The notes under the pieces were generated by a model. It was not told the origin of the DNA and made no database searches. It was given only the letters and a program-made list of their open reading frames with translations. From Anaspis maculata (Eukaryota; Arthropoda; Insecta; Coleoptera; Scraptiidae): a stretch of DNA of 64,000 nucleotides. The stretch is from positions 21,972,892-22,036,891 of the forward strand of contig OX421964.1 of the NCBI GenBank assembly GCA_949128115.1, in the 5' to 3' direction. The first letter of the stretch is position 1. Each line of letters begins with the position of its first letter. Positions 12,695 through 23,222 of this stretch are shown here, piece after piece. The translations under genes and the position numbers were made by a program.

Positions 12695-14700
12695 ATGTGC
12701 ACCTTCTGTGTGCAAAAAACCAATGTGGCTCCAGTTGAAACATTAACGGTACCACGTCTGTTACTTTTAACAGCTCAAGTTCTGGTTAGGTTGGTTAGAA
12801 CCTTCTTCCAACTTCAAGAAGACTTATTCACTACATATACTACTACAAATACTACTTACTACTACTTTATATTATTATACAACTCTATTTTGAGCACTAT
12901 GGATCCATTCATCAATTTTCAATGATAGTTCTCGCGTGGATCCATACGGAACCAAACAAACTTAAAACATTTGTAGCAAATCGTATTTCCGAAATCAGTC
13001 CATGACTCAGCCTTCACAATGGTGCCATGTCGATACCCATTCAAACCCGGCTGATTTATTGACTTGTGGGATCAGACCATCACAACTGCAATCAGGAAGG
13101 TTGTGGTGGCACGGACCCGACTTCCTTCAGTTGTCGGAATCTGAATGGCCCACATTATCAAGCACAAATATGCCCATAGCAAACACGAATGAAGAAATGC
13201 AATCATCATTCTTGGTCCAAGCTGAGAAATCATTTGTTTTGAACGGTACTCAAACTTAACTACTTTAGAGAGAGAAGTCGCTTGGTGTTTGCGTTTCAAG
13301 CACAATGCTTCGACCAGCCACGAGCATCGAGTCACAGGGCCATTGTCAGTGGAAAAAATTATCAATTCAAGATTGTGTTTGATCAAACTTTCACAACGCT
13401 AAGTGTTTCACCAAGAAATTATGGATCTGTCAAATAACAAACCAATTGCCAAATCAAGCACGTTAGTCAGATTGCATCCGTTTTTGCATACAGATGGTAC
13501 GTTGCGACTCGGTGGTCGTATATCACATTCAAAATTCAACTATGACAAAAAACACCCCATCATCATTCCTCCTAAACACATCTTGAGTCGAATGTTGTTC
13601 ACACGCGAGCATTTGAAACTTTTACATTGCAGCCCGCAACAATTGCTATTTTCAGTTCCTCAAAAATTTTGGCCACTTGATGGTCGACGCATGGCTGGAA
13701 AAATATTTCACGAATGTGTCGTTTGCTTCAAGGCTAAACCAAAGCCAGTAACTCCCATAATGGCAGATCTTCCAGCAGGAAGACTGTCATTGTCATACCC
13801 GTTCAATGAAATCGGAATTGACTACGCCGGACCATTTCATCATGGATGATTTTCAAAAATGATTAAATGTTACGTTGCTTTGTTTATCTGTTTCGCGAGT
13901 AAAGCCATTCATTTGGAACTCGTGAGTGAATTAACCACAAATGCTTTTCTATAGGCTGTTTAAGACGATTCACCTCAAGACGAGGCATTCCCAAATTTGT
14001 CAACTCCGATAACGGCACCAATTTTGTGGGGGCCAGCTTAGAACTTGTTGAATTGCATAAATTTCTCCAAGACAAGTCAAATCAAGAGTCAATTAGCAAC
14101 GCTGTCAGCCAAGACAATATCACTTGGCGTTTCATTCCTCCACGCGCTCCGCATTTTGGTGGAATATGGGAGGCGGTAGTTGAATCTATGAAATTTTACC
14201 TCAAACGAATACTTGGCAATACGTCACTGACCTTTGAAGAATTCACCACACTTTTAGCACAAGTCGAGGGAGTACTGAATTCACGACCCATTTCACCACT
14301 TTCAAACAATTCCACTGATCTCAATCTTTTGACCCCCGGACACTTTTTGATAGGCAGACCTATTCTTTCCTTACCTGAATACGATCTGACAGACAAGAAA
14401 GAGTCTTGACTGGACTGATTCCAACGGCTTCAACAATTGTACCAGCATTTCTGGAATAGATGGGTAACGGAATACATTTCCGAACTACAACTTCGCATGA
14501 AATGGACAACAAGTCAAACCCAACTACTCAAAGAAGGAGCTTTGGTAGTTGTAAAGGACGACAACCTACCACCAAGATAGTGGTGCCTCGGACGGATCTG
14601 GCACCATAAGTATAAGATATACTTGAGATGTACATAAGTTATCATGTACATATAAGAATACAGTTTATTTCGCCTTTTATAATTATTGTGTAAGTTGAAC
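12695..14700 (+). pseudogene. BEL/Pao retrotransposon pol, 3' half, broken
   Basis: The pol pieces run in the usual BEL/Pao order. First comes an RNase H-like start with KTNVAPVETLTVPRL (12716 on). Then follow VLAWIHTEPNKLKTFVANRI (about 12925) and QWCHVDTHSNPADLL (about 13020). The integrase zinc region lies at 13403-13849 (HLKLLH then CVVC). The integrase core has GIDYAGPF, SDNGTNF and GGIWEAVVES, which supply the D, D and E positions. A DUF5641-type tail (LYQHFWNRWVTEYISELQLR) ends near 14578. At least three frameshifts, stops and a TAC/TACT microsatellite (about 12837-12870) break it. No gag, protease or RT is present upstream, so the copy is 5'-truncated. Confidence 0.92.
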
Positions 14701-14726
14701 CCTCACGGCTTTCAAGGCGGGGGGTA

Positions 14727-15170
14727 TGTTTTGAATTCAAATGTTGACGATGTCTTTTGTTCAATATTTTAAGTTTTGCGCCACCGCTTGAAATTTCTTA
14801 GGGTGGTACGACCTGACTTTTCTAGACTGAGAGAGGAGTAGCGATCGAGCCGCAGAGCGATCAACATGAAAATCGATGTTATTATTTAGTTTCAATCACG
14901 ATATAGTATTAGACTGGTATTGTAGCGAACCGCCAAGGGATGGTCCAGAAACGTGGTAGTCGGTGTGCGAGAGAGATGCGAGAGAGACAGATTATAAGTA
15001 GACTACTGCGAGCGCCGAGCGCGAAAATCGCGTGGTGTGAAGACTGAAATTATGTACCTCTAATTGGGAAAATGAGACAAATACTTTGTTTCACGTGGGA
15101 TAAGTTTAATAAAGCATCATTATTATCATCAACAAGTAATAGAAATTAAGGTGTAGGTACTCTTTTTGAC
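14727..15170 (+). repeat. Right LTR of the BEL/Pao element
   Basis: A purine-rich tract (aaggcggggggta) ends at 14726 and is followed by TGTTTTGAATTC, a typical LTR start just after pol. A polyadenylation-like 'aataaa' lies at about 15110. GAGA-rich stretches occur near 14970-15000. The 3' boundary is uncertain because no second copy in the same orientation is in the window. Part of the LTR is shared with the inverted fragment at 21.5-21.7 kb. Confidence 0.7.
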
Positions 15171-15615
15171 GCTGATGTGAGAAGAACGATCCACGCTATT
15201 TAATTAACATATTTTTGTTGCTTACGTATCTTGTAACTATGTTTCTAAATTTTATTTTGTTTGGAGAAACTTTTTAAAATTTCTTTTGTTTTCTTGTCGT
15301 AGTACTGCTTGATTCTCATGTAAATATATAAAAAAACAACTTTGTGCGATGATAACATAGGTACGTATTTGCGATACAACTCGCAAGTAAATGCTGAGAA
15401 AATTAATTTCAAGTATTCAAAATCTGCAAGTGTTTTCTTGAACACATCAATAAGCGAGAATCTTTTCTGAATTTTCAAATAAATTAAACATAATCTTCAA
15501 ACTTAGATAGTTCAGTGCTTTTGATTTTGAACTCGTAAAGTGAGCCACAGTCGTACTATTCTTATTATTAATTAGTTCCGACTTACTTGAGGGTCGAAAA
15601 AATAGTGTTTATTAT
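15170..15615. other. No recognised gene
   Basis: AT-rich DNA between the BEL/Pao LTR and the LINE. A 77-codon minus ORF (15245-15478) shows no motif. The exact right end of the LTR and left end of the LINE both fall in or near this stretch. Confidence 0.4.
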
Positions 15616-15641
15616 TATTTGAGGTATCGACAGGCTTTTCT

Positions 15642-16040
15642 TGCGAGGAACTGGTCAAATTTGGTAGGGAGAACCAGAACGTTCATAAGAAGGTCAAGGC
15701 GCTTGCTAAAGAGCTGATTTGTCTGACAAAGAGACTCATCGTTTCAGACGGCACCAATACCGCGGAGAGCAACGAGAAGCACAATCAACTGGGAAAGATT
15801 ATAAAAGAACAGGCGGCCATGATCACATCCCTTGAAAATAGATTGAAAAATGTGGTGAGTGTGAGAAATGTGACTAATGCACAAACGGAAACACCTTCAG
15901 AGTGGTTGATCGAAATGAAAAGTGGTCAAAACAAGACAGTTGGAACACAAACTACGGAAACCAAAATAACCAACGAAATCACAGAAGAGAACATTGAAGA
16001 GGCATTGAATACAGGCGTGCCAGGACTGGGAAACGACAGC
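15642..16040 (+). pseudogene. LINE ORF1, N-terminal coiled-coil-like part
   Basis: From 15642 the frame reads CEELVKFGRENQNVHKKVK, continues through KALAKELICLTKRL and MITSLENRLKNV, and runs open to about 16030. Charged residues alternate with regularly spaced L, I and V, which suggests a coiled coil, followed by a Q/T/N/E-rich stretch (GTQTTETKITNEITEENIEE). No ATG start upstream is convincing; an internal ATG lies at 15819. The downstream macro domain is one frame over, with the shift at about 16010-16040. It probably belongs to ORF1 of the LINE because it abuts and nearly joins the macro frame, but I do not recognise it as a named domain. Confidence 0.6.
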
Positions 16041-16584
16041 CGCAATCATCAACCTGCAATGGCCCGAGAACATCTTCAAGGCAACACAGGAAGTAATTGG
16101 GGATCTTTTTGAGGCTCCGGAGGGCTTTGCGCTGGGACATTGTGTTGGAGCTGATCTCAAGATGGCAAGAGGCATCGCTGTACGCTTCAAGGACCGCTTC
16201 CAAAGCGTGAGTGATCTCAAAAAACAGAAGAAAGCAGTAGGAGAAGTGGCGACCATCGTGAAGCCCTCTGAAACAGAAAGCGGCGGATACATCGACAGGC
16301 GAGTGTACTACTTGGCAACAAAGGCCCTGTCCAACGAAAAACCGACTCTGGAGTCGTTTTACCGGAGTCTGAAGGACCTGAGGCAATGTATGGATCGCGA
16401 CGACATAACTAAGCTAGCAGTACCAAGACTGGGATGCGGCCGCGACAAACTCAAATGGAAGGAGGTCAGAAAGCTTTTGGAAATTGTCTTTCGAACGACA
16501 GCGGCGGAGATATTGGTCTACAGACTTCCAGGAGAAGATAAAGACCAAGATAAACAAAGGAAGGAAAGCAACAGCAAATGTTGA
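16009..16584 (+). CDS. TARG1/OARD1-like macro domain in LINE ORF1
   Basis: An open frame of about 190 codons from 16009 (no standard start; first internal ATG 16162). Macro domain signatures run in order: VIGDLFEAPEGFALGHCVGA, KMARGIAVRFKDRF, KKQKKAVGEVATI, YIDRRVYYLATKALSNEKPT, then LAVPRLGCGRDKLKW and a closing VFRTTAAEILVYRLP. This is the order of the TARG1 (OARD1/C6orf130) branch, which hydrolyses ADP-ribose from glutamate/aspartate and deacylates O-acyl-ADP-ribose. TARG1 uses a lysine (K84 in human) and an aspartate (D125). Here the matching K codon is 16321-16323 and D is 16444-16446, 41 residues apart as in human. Both are intact, so activity is plausible. The frame ends with a stop at 16582-16584 where the gag region continues in another frame, so the domain was probably fused within ORF1. 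A host gene captured by chance is the alternative. I am sure of the fold and fairly sure of the branch; the role in the element is unknown. Confidence 0.9.
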   Translation: MQACQDWETTAAIINLQWPENIFKATQEVIGDLFEAPEGFALGHCVGADLKMARGIAVRFKDRFQSVSDLKKQKKAVGEVATIVKPSETESGGYIDRRVYYLATKALSNEKPTLESFYRSLKDLRQCMDRDDITKLAVPRLGCGRDKLKWKEVRKLLEIVFRTTAAEILVYRLPGEDKDQDKQRKESNSKC

Positions 16585-17384
16585 CAGAGCCAAGTCAAGT
16601 AAAGATGGTGTCACCAACCGTGGGACAAGAATCATCAACAGAAAGAAAGTAATGAACGAGAAAATCATGATTGACGCGGACGAAAACTCTTACGCTGGCA
16701 TTCTCAGGAAACTTAAACAAGAAGTACCAAGGGAAGCTGGAGTAGAAGAAATAAGAGCTGTACGTCGGAGTAGAGATGGAAAAATGATAATAGAGCTGGA
16801 CAAGAAAGCAGGAAAAGGACAGATACTGACTCAAGCGATAGAGCATGTTCTGAAGGAGAAAACAGTCAAGCGATTACCCGAAAAGCAACAAACTGTAGCC
16901 CTGGAAATCAAGAGAATAGAGGAAGATGCTACTGAGCAAGATATACTTGATGCTATCGAGCATGATGGAAACAAAGATGTCGCAAGGGTACACTGGATTC
17001 GAAAGTATGGAAAAGGACTGAACATCGCGATGGTGATAACTTCAATTGAAGAGGCAGAAAAGCTCTTGTCAAAAGGGAAAATAAGAATCGGATGGTCCAA
17101 CTGTGTCATTCAAGAACGCAGACGACAAAAAAGATGTTTCCGATGTCACGCCTTTGACCACGAGTCAAGAGAATGCAGCGGCCCGGACCGTAGAGGACAC
17201 TGCCGAACCTGTGGTGGAACAGATCACAAAGCACCCGAATGTGACAGAGCCAAAGTGTAGCGCATGTAATGACGCCGGAGAAGAGAATGATCACTACCCG
17301 GGCAGCAAAAAATGTAAGGCTTTTAAAAAATTCCTGAGAAGTGTTCAACCGACAGGAATCACAACTGGGCAGGAAAAGCAATAG
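16560..17384 (+). pseudogene. LINE ORF1 gag-like region with CCHC knuckles
   Basis: The frame running to 17260 carries SYAGILRKLKQEVP, VRRSRDGKMIIELDKKAGKG, LEIKRIEEDATEQDILDAI and EAEKLLSKGKIRIGWSNCVI, the RRM-like pattern of R1/Jockey-type ORF1 proteins. Two knuckles follow: CFRCHAFDHESREC (CX2CX4HX4C) and CRTCGGTDHKAPEC. A third, CSACNDAGEENDHYPGSKKC, lies just after in the next frame (within 17103-17384), so a frameshift at about 17250 splits the end. The protein would bind LINE RNA and form the ribonucleoprotein. Upstream it should be continuous with the macro domain, but a frame change near 16580 separates them. Confidence 0.9.
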
Positions 17385-17400
17385 CAAAACTTCAATGCAC

Positions 17401-18291
17401 ACATCAATGATGACTAAGCTGAAAATCCTACAAGTAAATTTAAACAGATCCAGAACAGCACAGGACTTGGCGCTCCACACGGCAAGAGCTGATGACGTTG
17501 ATATTCTATTCATCTCGGAACCTAACAAAGCCGGCATAAAGAACACATGGCTAGCTGACGTAAAGAAGGATGCTGCAATTGTCATTATGAATAGCAGACT
17601 CTGCATCAATAAAACTGGCATCGACGTTGCGGGACTTGTATGGATCGAGTTGGGTGGTACTCGGCTGTATTCGTGTTACATCTCCCCAAACATTTCGACG
17701 GCTGATTTTGAAACATATCTTGGAAGCTTGGAAAACACATTAATAAGAGGTCAAGAAGTCATCATAGCCGGGGTTTTCAATGCCAAAGCGGTCGAATGGG
17801 GATCGAATGCAACAGATAAAAGGGGAGCGCTTGTGATGGAGATGGTGGCAAGGTGGCAGCTTGAAGTGTGTAACCTCGGTAACGGACCCACGTTTCAAAG
17901 AAGAAGCGCTAAGTCAATCATTGATATAACGTTAGCATCAGGACGGACGGCTAGTCATATGACAAAGTGGCAAGTCGATAGCCGTGAAACACTAAGCGAT
18001 CACAAGTACATCAGCTACACGGTAGAAGAAGACATGCAGTCGAAGTGCCTCCCTACTCGTAGTGGCTGGGTGACCAAAAAACTGAATCTAGATTATCTTC
18101 AGAAAGTAATCGAGGAACAGCCCACCTTGGTGAACAACCATGACAATCCGGACCTCTATCTGAAGGAAGTGATGGATCAGATAACACAAATTTGCGATAA
18201 GACAATGCCCAGGTACAGACATACAACAAGAAAATCAAGCTACTGGTGGAACGACCAAATCGCCACAACAAGAAGAGAATCCAACCACTGA
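17401..18291 (+). pseudogene. LINE ORF2 endonuclease domain, catalytic Asp lost
   Basis: The frame (longest open stretch 17341-18291) begins near MTKLKILQVNLNRSRTAQDL, the usual start of R1-type ORF2 endonucleases. The catalytic Glu follows in LFISEP, then YISPN, the AGxFNAK block, and LSDHKYI with the catalytic His. The block normally reading GDFNA reads GVFNA here (codon GTT at 17773-17775), so the conserved Asp is Val and target cleavage should be abolished. The frame ends at 18291, ten bases before the next open frame, so the join to RT is also broken. The role in an active copy would be nicking target DNA for target-primed reverse transcription. Confidence 0.9.
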
Positions 18292-18300
18292 AGAGTTTAT

Positions 18301-19913
18301 ATGAGAGCGCTACGCAGAAATTCAGCTACGCAACTGATGTGGAACGACTACAAGGAAAAAAAGAAGCAGCTGAATATACAGATAAAAAAGGCAAAAGCGG
18401 AATGCTGGGATAAACTGTGCCAGGAGGTGGATACCGACCCCTGGGGTAAGCCCTATCAAATTTTAACCAAAAGGCTGCAAGGCCCTGCTAGAGTACCTAG
18501 GGAAAAGCTGCCGGAAATAGTGAATTATTTGTTCCCCAACCACCCTGAATTGATTGTCAACACCGAAGAGTTGGATGCGGATGACACAAATGAGGTATCT
18601 ATCGAAGAGCTTGCAACAGCGACCAACCGATTGAAAAATCGGAAAGCTCCAGGCCCTGATGGAATACCGACCGAGATTTTAAAAGCCATAGTCAAGTTCA
18701 GGCCAGAACCGCTCAGGCATCTTATGAGCTTGTGCCTTCAAAAGGGTTACTTCCCCAGCGCGGGAAAACTGGAAGACTGGTTTTGCTGAGAAAACCTAAT
18801 GAACCTGTGGGACAACCGGCGTCATATCGACCCCTCTGCCTGTTGGATTCTTGGACAAAAATACTTGAAAACCTTATCCTGGAACGGATTCGGAAGGCTA
18901 TGGAACGAAATAATAAGACGCTGTCCGACAACCAGTTTGGGTTTCGGCGTGGCATGTCTACAATCGATGCAATACAAAAAGTAAAGACGATTGCCGAAGA
19001 GGCAACCAAGGGAACACTCAAAACAATGGGGCATTGCGTCATCGTCACAATTGACGTGAAGAATGCCTTCAATTCGATCCCGAGAAGTGAGATTCTGCGC
19101 ACACTGGAGAAGAGAGGAGTCACAGGGCGGCTCTTCTCGATAATTAGGAGTTACTTCACTGGACGTTCGATCGTTTATGAAGGAGAGAAGTTTGCAAGTA
19201 CAGCTGGCGTGGCGCAGGGCTCCATCCTTGGTCCGGAGCTGTGGAATGTCACTTACGATGACCTCCTGAGGATAGAAATGCCAACGGGCGTAGGAATTAT
19301 TGGCTTTGCCGACGACGTCGCTATCGTGGCGCACGGTAGATGGATCGAGGATGTAGGAGAGAACACAAATAAAGCCCTTACGCTGGTGCTTAAGTGGATG
19401 AAGAAACACGGATTGGAGGTTGCCGCAGAGAAAACAGAGGCGCTGCTGGTGACACGGAAAAGAAAACTTCAGCCACCAAGTTTAGTCTTCGGAAGTACAC
19501 AAGTCAAGTTCAAGCCCAACATCAGGTATCTGGGGGTGATCCTGGACAGCAAAATGAAATTTGCTGAACATATTCGACAGACTGCGGGAAGAGTAGGACG
19601 AGTTGTAGCAATGATCAGCCGTATAATGCCAAACATTAATGGCGCAAATACAAGCAAGCGAAGACTGCTGACGAGTGTAGCTACGTCTGTCGCACTCTAC
19701 GGTGCTCCGATATGGGGAAAAGCCGTCACAGACAAGGCACCGACCGCAAAACCGATGCAAAAGGAGTTTCGAAAGGCAGCTTTGAGAATCACGTGCGCGT
19801 ATCGAACTGTCTCCAATATGTCAGCAGCAGTGCTGGCCAACTTGCCACCGTTCGACCTACTTGCGGCGGAGAGGTCCCAGATCCATGAGTGCCGGGAAGG
19901 CCATACACATTAA
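18301..19913 (+). pseudogene. LINE ORF2 reverse transcriptase
   Basis: 18301-18789 holds the linker and first RT motif (LKNRKAPGPDGIPTEILKAI). The reading then moves one frame, and 18732-19913 continues with RLVLLRKPNEP, SYRPLCLLDSWTKI, DNQFGFRRGMSTIDAI and VTIDVKNAFNS (first catalytic Asp). Next come GVAQGSILGPELWN and FADDVAIVA (catalytic pair at 19311-19316), then EKTEALL and IRYLGVILD. Thumb residues follow to about 19870. Catalytic residues are intact; the frameshift near 18.73-18.79 kb is the visible defect. The YxDD box is FADD, normal for R1 and Jockey elements. No RNase H is seen after it. Confidence 0.95.
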
Positions 19914-20384
19914 GAATGTAAAGCTGAAGCACGACGGACTCTTGTGGACAAATGGTCTGCAAGATGGCGAACAGAAAGAAACTGGACAAGAAACCTTATA
20001 CAGGACTTGGAGCCATGGACCACGCGTGCACACGGACAGCTCGACCATTGGACAACGCAAGCATTGACAGGTCACGGATGCTTCGGCAGCTACAGGCGCC
20101 GAATAGGGAAATGCCAGGACGCGATATGTGACTTGTGTGGGAACGACCTTGATGATCCCGAGCACGCCCTGTTCGCATGCGCTTGAACAGCTGATGCTCG
20201 AGAAAAGTTGGAACGTGACGTGGACACCGCGGTGTCTGGAACAAACCTGGTGGCACTCATGCTGAAAAACGAAGCGAACTGGCAGACTATCACAGGTTAC
20301 ATCAGGGAAGTTATGCAAGCAAGAGCAAAGGCGGAACAAGAACGAGAATACCGTAACAAAGTAGCTGCCGATATTGCGGTGTGA
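19914..20384 (+). pseudogene. LINE ORF2 C-terminus with HCCC zinc motif
   Basis: After a frame change near 19.9 kb the frame 19944-20186 reads to CDLCGNDLDDPEHALFAC, the CX2CX9HX4C motif near the end of R1-type ORF2. One stop interrupts it at about 20185. The same frame then continues through REKLERDVDTAV and YIREVMQARAKAEQ to a natural end at 20382-20384. The domain is thought to help bind template RNA or target DNA. Confidence 0.85.
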
Positions 20385-20612
20385 AGAACAAGCCTTGAGA
20401 AGAGATGAGGTCGAAAGAGCTAGTACGAGGCCGCCTCTCAACCACCATCTGCCAACCTCCTATTGAAGCAATGCTCCCCGCGGTCCCAATAGGAGGATAA
20501 ACACCAGGCATGAGGAGAGGTTTAGTGGGTAGTGCTTCGGTGAGTCCCACACTACCCCGGTGCTGTCCAGCCGGGGTGTGCGTAAAGGCATTCCTCTCCT
20601 CCCGAAAAAAAT
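20385..20612 (+). other. LINE 3' untranslated region
   Basis: Follows the ORF2 stop directly. It contains 'ggtttagtgggtagtgcttc', then 'gagtcccacactacccc', then a pyrimidine-rich end ('attcctctcctcccg') and a short A run, an arrangement usual for R1-like elements. Partly complementary stretches in the middle could fold into a stem that the reverse transcriptase recognises. The right boundary at the A run is inferred. Confidence 0.65.
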
Positions 20613-21484
20613 CTTGCGAACTGATTACGGACGCTCTTATTTCGTCAAACGCTTTGGGTTCAATGGCTTTTTATTTTTGTTATATCTTATCGCGCTCTAA
20701 CCAAAAGGAACCCCGAAAAACTACTTGGACATAGCTAGGTACTTACTAGTAAGGTATGGAAATCTAAAACGCTGCAACAAACCATCACCATTCCCGCACA
20801 AACTTTGTTTAACAGAAGATTAAGAACGACCATATTATCTGTCAACAAAAAATATTACTTCGATCAAATTGAACAATTATAGATAATAAGATTAAATCCA
20901 CTTTCAAAAACAATCAACTTCAAACTGCCCAGCATTATAATGAAACAGCAAAAAGACTATGTGACCTTCTCCAGGCTCCAGGAACATGAAACTTTGGGAG
21001 AAGAGGAAAATGGGTGAGAGCAGGGTTAGTAATTGGCTAAAGAAATGGGTAAAAAGCTCGTATATTGTAAAGGCGGAGACAACTGGTAGGAAGTTTATGA
21101 AAAACAGAAGTCATATCAATAAAATAAATCACAGAGAAATCAAAACTATTGAAAAAAGTATAGCTGTACGTAATTATGAGTAACCATTAAAAAAGGGCGT
21201 TGTTACTAGACCTGGAAATGTACCTTAATAGACCTGTAAAACAATAACTTGTACATCCCTAACTATGATTTACCTGTGGATATCGATGCTGGTAGACCAG
21301 AGGAAAATAATGTTAGTGATATTTAGTACTGAAAATACAAAGATGTTGAGGAGCCTAGTTCAACGGAAAATATTGTTACGATTAATCCTACTTCACCCGT
21401 AATTGCGAACAAGCCGGATGTCATTACTGATACTTAATGAGGATTTAGGCATTGTTGGGTGATGAAATACAAAAAATCTGAGAT
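20613..21484. other. No recognised gene
   Basis: AT-rich DNA with a 65-codon K/R-rich ORF (20986-21183) that has no motif I know. Nothing else can be supported. Confidence 0.35.
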
Positions 21485-21800
21485 AGGTTGATAATAATTA
21501 TGAGTTTCTACCCCGACTTGATAGCCCGATTCCCGCTTATTCAATGCAGTACGGCGTGTGCTCTGGTCTACTATACCCCGTCTCTCTCGCGCAGACGGTC
21601 GCAGTCACGTACCACGAGCTTGGACCACTTCTCAGCGGCAACGGTAGTGGTGGTTACAATACCAGTCTAATACTATATCGTGGTTTCAATATACAGTCTG
21701 CTGAATCGAAGTGTTTCAATCACATCATCCGCAACAACCCGCAAAAAAATAGCTTATCCCAAAAGACGGACATTGAACATTATTTCCAGTTAATTTGAAG
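21485..21800 (-). repeat. Fragment of a BEL/Pao-type LTR, inverted
   Basis: The minus strand shares a perfect 28-bp stretch (21655-21682) with the BEL/Pao right LTR (14897-14924), centred on 'atatagtattagactggtat', plus weaker matches on both sides including the GAGA-rich tract and an upstream 'aatgttcaatgtc'-like start. It is therefore a solo or truncated LTR of a related family in opposite orientation. Exact ends are not determined. Confidence 0.6.
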
Positions 21801-23097
21801 AAAACGCCTCTCTGGATACTGGTGCTGCAAACACGTCCGGCAATGTAAGCTACTTCGCACGAGACATGTGGGAGTCCCCAAGCTTGGTGTTTATCGACGC
21901 TAATATTGGCATACTGGAGCACTCTCATTGAGAGCAATAGGTTAAGCCCACAAGCATACACTTGTACGGAATTCGAGGCCATTGGATCAACACAAAACGG
22001 GCCACTAGTGATGGCCCTGGCCAGGGATTAGCTTGCAGCGTAGTTGCCAACGGGAATTGTTGCAGTTTCTCCATTATCATCTACGGCGCAAGCAGCCGTT
22101 ATTTGTCTTGTATAGTTACTGGTCCCGCGATCGAATCGATAGTTCAAAGCAATTTTCAAGCGGTTTCATCTTACCAGCACATACACACACAGCTAAATTT
22201 GCATAAATTGCCACTGTCGTCGCTTTATTATCAGTCCTTTGCAGAGAAACTGTTGAGACAAACTATCGCGAGCTGTGTTGGCGGCGGTGGAGGCTATGCC
22301 GCCGCCGAAATTATTGAATTATTGCTACCGCCGCCACCATCAAAACATTCCGCTACAAAAACCACGGCGCTGCATAAATCCCATTTAACGCTGCAAACAG
22401 TTTCAGAGCGGCCATACATAGTTGTTAGTGAACTCATGCCCTGATAATTTATTGTGCGTGTTGAATGTATGTAAGTCGGGTCCCGGGTTCCAGGGGACGC
22501 GAGCGCGGGCCCCACGAAGCGTGCTTTCTGTGTCGCCGTGTCCCTCGTGCAAAATAGAACAAGTTTTATTAATTCTTATAATTTATATTAATGTGCAAAG
22601 TTGACCCTGTTATGCATGAGGTTCGGGTGCTGGTGAGTGTTTGTGCATGTGTGTGGGAGCGTGGAACTGGCGTCCACAACAGGCTTTGCATTCTCTTCTC
22701 TCACTAGCGAGGAATCGTAATACCTGGCTTGTACACCTGTTCCTCGACTTGTTCCAGTTGACTATTTACTGAACTGAATGTGGAGAATGTGGAGAGGTTG
22801 AGCGGAGGTACAACACAGAAAGAATGGAAAATGACAGTGAAACGAGTGATGGACGGAGGGATAGATAAAGACGAGGAGCAAAGTATACTGACTACGTATG
22901 GGTCAACGTTACAAAGATTGTGGAGAGTCAGAAAATGACGTACCTACCGATGGTACTGAACAAATTGAAAATAATGAATTGAAACCTGAATCATTTGACG
23001 AAGAATATCAGGGTGTAATAGAAACAAGAAATAAGTATCGGTTAAAACAAATAAGAGATAGATGGACAAAGAGCGGATTACAACTATAAAGGATAAA
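21800..23097. other. No recognised gene; GGC/CCG-repeat hairpin at 22.3 kb
   Basis: A 160-codon plus ORF (21962-22444) contains GGGGG and LLPPPPS tracts that come from partly complementary GGCGGTGG and CCGCCGCCACC stretches at 22275-22340. I see no domain. A 63-codon acidic ORF (22898-23089) ends just before the gypsy LTR and is also unrecognised. These could be host exons or chance ORFs. Confidence 0.35.
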
Positions 23098-23101
23098 AGT
23101 G

Positions 23102-23222
23102 TTTAGGAATGTTTACTGATATAGAAGACAGATTCGGTTTATAGATTCTTCTATTCTTCAAGACGTCAGTAATGACATTTTCAACAACTAACTATTTTCC
23201 AATAACCACAACACCAGATCAG
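23102..23222 (-). repeat. Gypsy 3' LTR
   Basis: Matches 28013-28162 in the same orientation, including 'tttaggaatgttt' at the left end, 'gtcagtaatgacattttcaa' in the middle and 'acaacaccagatcag' at the right. It is 29 bp shorter than the other copy through indels near its left half. AGTG flanks it on the left. Confidence 0.85.

Larger units (their letters stand above)
15618..20612 (+). mobile_element. R1-like LINE with macro domain in the ORF1 region
   Basis: One continuous plus-strand element of about 5 kb. In order it holds a coiled-coil-like N-terminal piece, a TARG1-like macro domain, a gag region with CCHC knuckles, an apurinic-type endonuclease, reverse transcriptase with FADD, a C-terminal HCCC zinc motif, and a 3' region ending in an A-rich stretch at about 20605-20612. 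The 5' start is uncertain because the first open frame runs in without a clear start, so it may be slightly truncated. Frameshifts occur near 16.03, 16.58, 17.25, 18.75 and 19.9 kb, so it is not active as it stands. Endonuclease and RT motifs, the ORF1 pattern and the 3' region with 'ggtttagtgggta' and 'gagtcccaca' fit the R1 group. Confidence 0.92.

Noticed and set aside
21962..22444. 160-codon ORF with Gly and Pro runs
   Set aside because: Runs come from complementary GGC/CCG repeats; no motif or neighbour support.
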